Of a stretch of 8,997 nucleotides of DNA, positions 1 through 4,601 are shown piece by piece (the first letter of the stretch is position 1; each line of letters starts with the position of its first letter). Source of the stretch: an uncultured Micrococcales bacterium (GTDB taxonomy: Bacteria > Actinomycetota > Actinomycetes > S36-B12 > UBA10799). The translations under genes were made by a program, and so were the position numbers. The stretch is taken from positions 1 to 8,997 of the forward strand of contig CALFYG010000329.1 in the NCBI GenBank assembly GCA_937952095.1, written 5' to 3'. The notes beneath the pieces are model-generated. The model did no database searches and was not told the origin of the DNA. It saw nothing but the letters and a program-made list of their open reading frames with translations.

Positions 1-14
1 TGCTCTTCCGATCT
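1..14. other. Illumina adapter remnant (artefact)
   Basis: The window opens with TGCTCTTCCGATCT, identical to the last 14 bases of the TruSeq index (read 2) adapter. The T at position 1 matches the read 2 adapter and not the universal (P5) adapter, which has C there. This is library sequence left at a contig end and is not biological. The reading frame of the next feature continues open through it by chance, so a translated upstream protein should not include these bases. Confidence 0.93.
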
Positions 15-81
15 AGTCGGCGGGCTATTCGAAGACGAAGCCATATATACCGTGCCGGTGTACCAACGCAAGGGGGGCTGA
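15..81 (+). CDS. 3' end of an unidentified upstream phage gene (partial)
   Basis: Only the last 20 or so codons survive. The frame reads VGGLFEDEAIYTVPVYQRKGG and ends in TGA at 79-81. The start lies outside the window and the first 14 bases are adapter. The frame is chosen because the stop sits one base before the next gene's ATG, with that gene's Shine-Dalgarno inside the last codons, the usual packing of phage late genes. Position just upstream of the capsid gene suggests a virion-assembly protein such as a portal, scaffold or protease, but nothing in the remaining residues identifies it. Confidence 0.6.
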
Positions 82-82
82 C

Positions 83-304
83 ATGGCCATGCTTCAGACG
101 ATGACCAAGGGTGCCGGCGAGCCGAAGGGTTCGCCGGCAGGGAAAGCCGCGCCCGCTGACAAGGCGGCCGCCGGCAAGACCTCGCCCGAGGCCATCAAGG
201 CGCACATGGCCTTCCTGGCCGACGACGCCATCGCGATCCGCAAACAGTCGAAGGCACACAAAGCCGGCGCCTTGCAGGCGCGCGGCGGCATCAACCCGAT
301 GTAA
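83..304 (+). CDS. small Lys/Ala-rich protein of unknown function
   Basis: A 73-residue basic protein. The N-terminal half (residues about 8-37) is Gly/Ala/Lys/Pro-rich and probably disordered. The second half (about 35-63, with PEAIKAHMAFLADDAIAIRK) looks helical, and the C-terminus ends GGINPM. The start at 83 follows a strong AAGGGGGG site at 70-77 with 5 nt spacing; a second ATG at 89 is possible but worse placed. It is one base after the preceding stop and directly before the capsid leader. A small basic helical protein here could be a minor head or scaffold-type protein, but that rests on position alone and no family is recognised. The reverse strand also has an open frame here but no ribosome site. 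Confidence 0.65.
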   Translation: MAMLQTMTKGAGEPKGSPAGKAAPADKAAAGKTSPEAIKAHMAFLADDAIAIRKQSKAHKAGALQARGGINPM

Positions 305-310
305 CGAATT

Positions 311-349
311 CGCGCGGGTTCGCGCGATGACGTCGCCGGAGGCGGCGTC
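311..349 (+). promoter_or_regulatory. two tandem GC-rich hairpins upstream of capsid gene
   Basis: Hairpin one is CGCGCG (311-316) pairing with CGCGCG (321-326) around a GGTT loop. Hairpin two is 329-337 (GACGTCGCC) pairing with 341-349 (GGCGGCGTC), nine pairs including one G-U, around a GGA loop. They lie just after the stop at 302-304. No T-run follows, so they are not a standard intrinsic terminator. They may stabilise the capsid message 5' end or act as a processing or partial termination site. Confidence 0.5.
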
Positions 350-358
350 GAATGCAGT

Positions 359-399
359 GACGCGCAGGAGTGCGTCTGACCTCAACTCAGGAGCACTCC
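359..399 (+). promoter_or_regulatory. capsid leader with two mutually exclusive helices and duplicated Shine-Dalgarno
   Basis: The real ribosome site of the capsid gene is AGGAG at 389-393, 9 nt before the ATG at 403. A second AGGAG copy lies at 366-370 with no well-placed start after it. Bases 359-365 (GACGCGC) pair with 370-376 (GTGCGTC, one G-U), putting AGGA in the loop. Alternatively 367-373 (GGAGTGC) pairs perfectly with 393-399 (GCACTCC), which covers the last base of the true site and the spacer. The two folds cannot coexist. A role in tuning capsid translation is inference. Confidence 0.4.
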
Positions 400-402
400 G
401 CT

Positions 403-1521
403 ATGGCACGCACCATCGTGGGTCTGAACGACCCCAAAGCAGTCCGCAAGTACAGCGGTTTCCTTGCCGTCGACGTCGGCCGGGAATCCTATTTCAACCG
501 CAAGTTCATGGGGGTCGGTGTCGAGGCACAGACGCCGCTGCAAACCCTCCCGCAACTGGAGTCCGATGCCGGGGAGAACATCTCCTACGACCTCTGCATG
601 CAGCTGCGGATGCAACCAGTCGAAGGCGACAACACCCTCGAGGGCAAGGAAGAGGATCTGAAGTTCTACACCGACTCGCTGTACATCGACCAGATGCGCG
701 GCGGGGTCAACACCGGGGGCCGGATGACCCGGAAGCGCACCATCCACGATCTGCGCAAGATCGCGCGGGTGCGGCAGTCGGAATGGTGGGCCCGCGTCTT
801 CGACGAACTGATCTTCATGTACATGTCCGGGGCACGTGGGGTCAACGCCGACTACATCTTCCCCACCAGCTATGCCGGATTCGCCGGGAACTCCCTGGTC
901 GCGCCGGACTCCGCGCACCTGATGTATGCCGGAGCGGCAACCTCCAAGGCCACGATCACCAACGCCATGCCGATGGACCTCACGCTGATCGAGCGTGCGG
1001 TGACGAAGGCCTCCACGCTGGGCGGCGGCACTTCCGGTATCCCGGCCATCGAGCCGATCAAGATCGACGGTGAGGAACGCTACGTACTGGTGATGCACCC
1101 CTTCCAGGCCCACGCGCTGCGCAACAACAGTTCGACCGGTCAGTGGCTCGACATTCAGAAAGCGCTGGCAACGGCCGTCGGGAACAAGTCGCCGATCTTC
1201 GTGGGCGGCATGGGCTTCCACCGCGGCGTGGTACTGCACGAGCACCGCGCCGTGATCCGGTACTCCGACTACGGTGCCGGTTCGAACCTGGCCGCAGCCC
1301 GGGCGCTGTTCATGGGCCGTCAGGCCGGGGTCGTCGCGTTCGGTTCTCCCGGAACCGGGCTGCGCTTCGACTGGCACGAGGAATCCCGCGACAACGGTAA
1401 CCAGGCCGTGATCACGACGTCGTCGATCTTCGGTGTGAAGAAGACCGCGTTCACCATCGACGGCACCTCGCGCGACTTCGGTCTGTTCTCCCTCGACACC
1501 TACGCCGTCGATCCGGCGTAA
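403..1521 (+). CDS. major capsid protein, N4 gp56/DUF4043-like
   Basis: The 372-residue protein forms the icosahedral shell, and members of this group have an HK97-type fold. Recognition comes from overall sequence: the N-terminus LNDPKAVRKYSGFLAVDVGR, the early FNRKFMGVG segment, QLESDAGENISYDL, the GDNTLEGKEEDLKFYTDSLYID stretch split around positions 81-102, then RKRTIHDLRKIARVRQSEWWARVFDE with its basic-aromatic pattern, and the late VLVMHPFQAHALR strand. The family usually runs to about 400 residues, so this looks full length. An in-frame GTG at 370 would add 11 residues, but ATG 403 has the better placed AGGAG (389-393) and gives the natural N-terminus MARTIVG. No separate scaffold or protease gene is visible. 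A strong hairpin follows the stop. Confidence 0.88.
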   Translation: MARTIVGLNDPKAVRKYSGFLAVDVGRESYFNRKFMGVGVEAQTPLQTLPQLESDAGENISYDLCMQLRMQPVEGDNTLEGKEEDLKFYTDSLYIDQMRGGVNTGGRMTRKRTIHDLRKIARVRQSEWWARVFDELIFMYMSGARGVNADYIFPTSYAGFAGNSLVAPDSAHLMYAGAATSKATITNAMPMDLTLIERAVTKASTLGGGTSGIPAIEPIKIDGEERYVLVMHPFQAHALRNNSSTGQWLDIQKALATAVGNKSPIFVGGMGFHRGVVLHEHRAVIRYSDYGAGSNLAAARALFMGRQAGVVAFGSPGTGLRFDWHEESRDNGNQAVITTSSIFGVKKTAFTIDGTSRDFGLFSLDTYAVDPA

Positions 1522-1524
1522 CCC

Positions 1525-1550
1525 ACGGGACTCCCTTCGGGGAGTCTCGT
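1525..1550 (+). terminator. TTCG-loop hairpin after capsid gene
   Basis: Bases 1525-1535 pair with 1540-1550 in an 11-bp stem (one G-U) around a TTCG loop closed by C-G, an unusually stable tetraloop. What follows is pyrimidine-rich (CGCTTCCCTCATT) and lacks a clean T-run. It probably acts as a partial terminator or 3' stabiliser, leaving read-through to the next gene. Confidence 0.7.
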
Positions 1551-1581
1551 CGCTTCCCTCATTCAGCAAGGAGATTTCGAA

Positions 1582-2088
1582 ATGGCCAATTTTCAATCCG
1601 ACTACGCGAAGCGCCTGCGTCCGATGCCGACCCCCCAGGGCGGCGAGATCGTCAATGTCCGCATGCAGGTCGCCGTCACCGCAGCCCTGGCGCTGAACGA
1701 CATCATCGAGTTCGGCGAGCTTCCCGTGGACTGCGTTCCGGTCGACTTCGTCCTGGACTCCTCCGACATCGACACCGGCGGTTCCCCGTCGGTGACTCTG
1801 TCCGTGGGGGTCGCCAACGCTGGCAAGACCGATCTGGATACCTCAGCCGACAGCGGCAGCGCGGTCTGGCTGTCGGCATCGACCATCGGTCAGGCCGGCG
1901 GCATGGCTCGACCGACCACGCGGGCGATGTTTATCGCGACGCCACGGCAGCCGGATCCGAATTCCGGTTCTGCGTCCGGGGCGCAGTTGCGAATGATCGC
2001 GGCCAAGGTGGCGGCGGCGGGCGCAACTCCGGCCGCGGGCACGGTGAGTCTGTCGCTGTCCTACCGCGCCGCCCACTACGGCGCCTGA
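1582..2088 (+). CDS. probable capsid decoration/auxiliary head protein
   Basis: A 168-residue protein rich in Ala, Thr, Ser, Val and Gly and predicted from composition to be mostly beta strand. It has alternating hydrophobic stretches at about 24-43 (IVNVRMQVAVTAALALNDII), 47-60 and 69-76, a flexible Gly/Ser/Pro segment near 125-133, and a C-terminal strand SLSLSYRAAHYG. No transmembrane segment, signal peptide or catalytic motif is seen. The start follows AAGGAG (1568-1573) with 8 nt spacing. Placement immediately after the major capsid gene, between two terminator-like hairpins, is typical of a decoration or cement protein made at levels close to the capsid. The functional call is inference from context and fold class; a different minor head protein is possible. 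Confidence 0.6.
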   Translation: MANFQSDYAKRLRPMPTPQGGEIVNVRMQVAVTAALALNDIIEFGELPVDCVPVDFVLDSSDIDTGGSPSVTLSVGVANAGKTDLDTSADSGSAVWLSASTIGQAGGMARPTTRAMFIATPRQPDPNSGSASGAQLRMIAAKVAAAGATPAAGTVSLSLSYRAAHYGA

Positions 2089-2113
2089 TCGACGGTTCTT
2101 TCCTGGTGGTCTT

Positions 2114-2142
2114 GACGGGGCTTCGGCCCCGTCTCTCTTTCT
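2114..2142 (+). terminator. rho-independent terminator with TTCG loop
   Basis: Bases 2114-2121 (GACGGGGC) pair perfectly with 2126-2133 (GCCCCGTC) around TTCG, followed by TCTCTTTCT. This is the best intrinsic terminator in the window. It sits between the decoration gene and the next small gene, whose GGAGGTG ribosome site begins one base after the tract. Downstream genes have no clear promoter of their own here, so termination is probably partial and sets a lower level for the genes that follow. Confidence 0.82.
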
Positions 2143-2151
2143 GGAGGTGTG

Positions 2152-2466
2152 ATGAAGATTCTGTCGAAGTTGGCCCGGAAGGAAGGCGAGGTCATCCAAC
2201 TGGATGACTGCGAGTACACGTTCAAGCAGGACGCCGTGGGACGGAACTATCTGGAGGTCGAGGACGCGACCCACTGCGAACGCCTGCTCGGCATCCCCGA
2301 GGGGTTCGGCCTTTATCCGGATGACGGTCAGCCGGTGCGCAAGAACGCTGGCAAGCCGGGCAAGAAGGCGGAATCTGACCCGCCTCCGCCTCCGCCTCCC
2401 GGTGGTGGTGCTGGCGACGGCGAGAACGATGCGCCTCCGCCTCCCGCGACCGATCCCACGGCTTAA
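2152..2466 (+). CDS. small virion-module protein with polyproline tail
   Basis: A 104-residue acidic protein. Residues 1-60 form a compact beta-type unit (EGEVIQLDDCEYTFKQD, then NYLEVEDATHCERLLGIPEGF). The pattern of a short strand, 'F...G...EV', then 'H...LL.IPEGF' resembles small uncharacterised proteins often found just after phage capsid genes. The C-terminal 45 residues are low complexity: Lys/Gly, seven consecutive prolines, a Gly/Asp/Glu stretch and a four-proline run. ATG 2152 is preferred to GTG 2149 because GGAGGTG (2143-2149) leaves too little space for the GTG. It starts right after the terminator and is followed after 12 nt by the connector gene. Its function is unknown; a head-completion or capsid-associated role is a guess from position. 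Confidence 0.7.
   Translation: MKILSKLARKEGEVIQLDDCEYTFKQDAVGRNYLEVEDATHCERLLGIPEGFGLYPDDGQPVRKNAGKPGKKAESDPPPPPPPGGGAGDGENDAPPPPATDPTA
2381..2445 (+). repeat. CGCCTC hexamer repeats encoding polyproline
   Basis: Three perfect tandem CGCCTC units lie at 2381-2398 and two more at 2432-2443, each group followed by CC. The 14-bp unit CGCCTCCGCCTCCC is therefore present twice (2387-2400 and 2432-2445). In frame they encode the two polyproline runs of the surrounding gene. Such tracts can change length by slippage in steps of two residues without breaking the frame. Confidence 0.85.
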
Positions 2467-2478
2467 CCGGGCGCGGCC

Positions 2479-2808
2479 ATGGCTTACACGATGCAGAACG
2501 TGGTCGACAAGGCGCGCAAGCCCTTGAACGACGCATCGAAGACACGGTGGACCGACGACGATCTTCTCGCCTATGCCAACGATGCCGTCCGCGTTCTGCG
2601 CCGTGAACGCCCCGATCTGTTCTTCGGGCAGTACACCAGTCTGCCAGGAGACAAGACGCTGGCGCAGGACCTCCCCGTCGACGACGAGTACATGACCGTC
2701 GTCGCCGACTACGTCACCGCTCGAGCGGAAACCATCGACGACGAGGAAGCACTGGCCGCCCGCGCGGCGCTGTTCTTCCAGTTGTTCCAAGGGGCGAAGA
2801 ATGGCTGA
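2479..2808 (+). CDS. head-tail connector-like protein (DUF6682-type)
   Basis: A 109-residue mostly helical protein. It opens AYTMQNVVDKARKPLNDASK, followed by the conserved-looking RWTDDDLLAYANDAVRVLRRERPDLF and a C-terminal helix EEALAARAALFFQLFQGAK. This pattern (a helix, 'LND', 'W/Y-D-LL-Y-NDA', 'L...RPDLF') matches small phage connector or adaptor-associated proteins annotated as DUF6682-like; the family name is from memory. It likely joins the ring at the head-tail junction or helps mount the adaptor. The start lacks a recognisable Shine-Dalgarno (upstream is CCGGGCGCGGCC), and the gene lies 12 nt after the previous stop, so translation may depend on coupling. Its end overlaps the adaptor gene by 8 nt. 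Confidence 0.72.
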   Translation: MAYTMQNVVDKARKPLNDASKTRWTDDDLLAYANDAVRVLRRERPDLFFGQYTSLPGDKTLAQDLPVDDEYMTVVADYVTARAETIDDEEALAARAALFFQLFQGAKNG

Positions 2809-3442
2809 GTGGTCTGCATGGTTCGACGAGGTGCTGCCCCACGTGCCCGGATGTCCGCAACCCGTGGCCACCCACGCGATCCGCAATGCCGCGATCCAGT
2901 TCTGCGAGGACTCCCGGGTCTGGCAGATCGATCATCCCTTGATCGATTCCGTGGCGGACACCGCCGAGTACACGTTGGCACCGGGCGACGGCAAGAAGGT
3001 CGTGCGCCTGGAGATGGTCTGGTACGAGGGCAATCCCCTGGACCCGATCACCACGGCGGATCTGGAAGCGCTGTACACCGGCTGGACCGTGGAAACCGGG
3101 GAGCCGAAGTATTTCCTGCAGGAGCGGCTGGAAGCGCTGGTCCTGGTGCCGTACCCCTCGGCCGCCGTCACCGATGCGATCAAGGCGAAGGTCTCGGTGA
3201 AGCCGTCACGGGCGGCGACGGTAATCGACGACGTCATCCATGAGCGGTACCTGGAACAGATCGGCCGCGGCGCGCGGTCGCGACTTCACCTGATGCAGCG
3301 CAAGCCGTGGACGGACGTGAACCTGGGATCGGCCCTGGCGCAACAGTTCGAAGACGACATCGCCGCGGCACGGTTCGCGGCCTTCAAAGGCCACACCCGG
3401 GCGCGGAACCGATCCACGCGCGGCCACCGGAGGTTCGTGTAA
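2801..3442 (+). CDS. head-tail adaptor protein
   Basis: A 213-residue protein of the podovirus-type adaptor group, comparable in role to T7 gp11, P22 gp4 or the phage SU10 adaptor, which sits as a ring under the portal. Visible hallmarks are the N-terminus WFDEVLPHVPGCPQPVATHA, the helix RNAAIQFCEDSRVWQID, the beta segment TAEYTLAPGDGKKVVRLEMV, a middle strand ALVLVPYPSA, then VSVKPSRAATVIDDVIHERY, followed by a helical C-terminal part with GARSRLHLMQRKPWTD, and a basic tail ending RGHRRFV. The start at 2801 is supported by AAGGGG (2789-2794) with 6 nt spacing and an 8-nt overlap with the preceding gene. Its stop is directly abutted by the next ATG. The assignment rests on the overall pattern and neighbourhood, not on a database match. 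Confidence 0.8.
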   Translation: MAEWSAWFDEVLPHVPGCPQPVATHAIRNAAIQFCEDSRVWQIDHPLIDSVADTAEYTLAPGDGKKVVRLEMVWYEGNPLDPITTADLEALYTGWTVETGEPKYFLQERLEALVLVPYPSAAVTDAIKAKVSVKPSRAATVIDDVIHERYLEQIGRGARSRLHLMQRKPWTDVNLGSALAQQFEDDIAAARFAAFKGHTRARNRSTRGHRRFV

Positions 3443-4231
3443 ATGGCGAAGCAGATCTTCACCAACGCGGCGTCGTGCAAGCTCGGGGCTGCCATCGTCA
3501 CCACCGATCCGATCACGTCGATCACGCTGGAGGCTGGCCAGGGGGCGGAGTTTCCGTCGCCCACGGGCGGTGATTGGTTCGTGCTCGCGATCTGGAAGGC
3601 GAACAAGTCCGCCATGGAGTTGTTCAAGATCACTTCCCGCAGCGGCGACGTGCTCACCGTTGATACGCGCGCCTTCGACGGTTCCACGGCCAACACCTTC
3701 GGCACCACGGACATCTGTCTCTGCGTCGTGAATGCCGGCGCGCTGTCCGACTTCCGCGCCGATCTGACGACCCTGGACGCCCGCCTGGACACCGCCGAGT
3801 CCGACATCAACGACATCGAAACGGATGTCGACACGATCTTCACGCAGAAGCCGCGCATGGACACCGGCACCAAGGTGGTGTTCCACCAGGCGGCGGCCCC
3901 GACGGGCTGGACCCAGGACACCTCGATCAACGACCGCGTGCTGCGTCTGGTCAGCGGAACCGGCGCCAGTACCGGGGGAAGCTGGACGATCTCCGGGTTG
4001 ACGGTCGACGGCCACACGCTGACGGAGGACGAGATCCCGGCGCACGTCCACGGCGGCGTCCAGACTCCGGCCGGCAACGGCTTCGGCCCCCCTGGGGGTG
4101 GCAACAACCTCGGCACTCCGGGTTCGACCTCGTCGACCGGCGGCGGCGACCCTCACGACCACGGGCTCACGGCGGACGGGAACTGGCGTCCGGCGTACAC
4201 CGATGTGATCGTCTGTGCGAGGACGACGTGA
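3443..4231 (+). CDS. short tail fibre with coiled coil and paired HxH metal-binding motifs
   Basis: A 262-residue protein. Residues 1-100 form a beta-rich base (AKQIFTNAASCKLGAAIVTT..., ..DVLTVDTRAFDGSTANTF). Residues 101-132 form a near-perfect heptad coiled coil: L101, F104, L108, L111, L115, A118, I122, I125, V129 and I132 occupy every a/d position, as expected for a trimeric shaft. From about 140 a tip-type domain begins (KVVFHQAAAPTGWTQDTSINDRVLRLVSG) and carries HVH at 201-203 in the context IPAHVHG and HDH at 238-240 in DPHDHG, then WRPAYTDVIVC. The Gly-rich loop between them is typical. In related fibre tips such HxH pairs bind metal along the trimer axis. It likely contacts the host surface. 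Start: GGAGG at 3429-3433, 9 nt spacing; the ATG abuts the previous stop. Confidence 0.85.
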   Translation: MAKQIFTNAASCKLGAAIVTTDPITSITLEAGQGAEFPSPTGGDWFVLAIWKANKSAMELFKITSRSGDVLTVDTRAFDGSTANTFGTTDICLCVVNAGALSDFRADLTTLDARLDTAESDINDIETDVDTIFTQKPRMDTGTKVVFHQAAAPTGWTQDTSINDRVLRLVSGTGASTGGSWTISGLTVDGHTLTEDEIPAHVHGGVQTPAGNGFGPPGGGNNLGTPGSTSSTGGGDPHDHGLTADGNWRPAYTDVIVCARTT

Positions 4232-4599
4232 TGGATCATCGCGCCGCCTTTCAATGCACGCAGTGTCCGCAGAACAACGATCCAGCGCGTGGCCGCTCCT
4301 GCCCGGCGTGGTGGGAGTGGACCGCCGAGCATCTGGGCACCGGCGAGTCCCGCATCGTCAAGCAGTGCGGCTGGACAGCGATGCCGATCTTTTTCACCGA
4401 GGTCATCAAGGCATCGAACCGTCCTGCGGCCGCAGTGGAGTCGACGCGCAATGAGATCGCGACCGGGCTGGCCGAGGTCGGCCGGCGGATCTCCTCCGGG
4501 TTCGCCCGCATTCGTCACACCGGTGGGGTGGAGCCCGCGCCGGTCCCGGCGCTGCCTCAAGCCGATGCGCTGCCAGCGCTGGACCGGCTGGAGCCCTGA
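4231..4599 (+). CDS. Cys-rich small protein, possible zinc-binding; unknown function
   Basis: A 122-residue protein. The N-terminal third has C9-x2-C12, C24 and C46 in the order FQCTQCP, GRSCPAWWEW, VKQCGW, with a cluster of tryptophans. This would suit a small metal site or a disulphide-stabilised fold. The middle (about 50-92, FFTEVIKASNRPAAAVESTRNEIATGLAEVGRRI) looks helical, and the tail is Pro/Ala-rich. ATG 4231 is chosen over GTG 4228 because GAGGA (4219-4223) leaves 7 nt. It overlaps the fibre stop by one base and ends two bases before the nozzle gene. The intact cysteines and tight coupling say it is real. Position between a fibre and the nozzle hints at tail assembly or a chaperone, but no function is established. 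Confidence 0.75.
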   Translation: MDHRAAFQCTQCPQNNDPARGRSCPAWWEWTAEHLGTGESRIVKQCGWTAMPIFFTEVIKASNRPAAAVESTRNEIATGLAEVGRRISSGFARIRHTGGVEPAPVPALPQADALPALDRLEP

Positions 4600-4601
4600 C
4601 G

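Noticed and set aside
382..1596. 404-aa open frame on the minus strand across the capsid gene
   Set aside because: Product is rich in Arg/Gly/Val/His with no domain pattern, and it is antisense to a convincingly recognised capsid gene. High-GC coding DNA commonly leaves such shadow frames.
2112..2140. TTGACG at 2112-2117 as a possible -35 promoter box
   Set aside because: It forms the 5' arm of the terminator stem and the expected -10 position (CTCTTT) does not resemble TATAAT.
1843..2886. 347-aa minus-strand frame spanning four small genes
   Set aside because: It runs through a terminator and several genes with good ribosome sites on the plus strand; low-complexity Arg-rich product.
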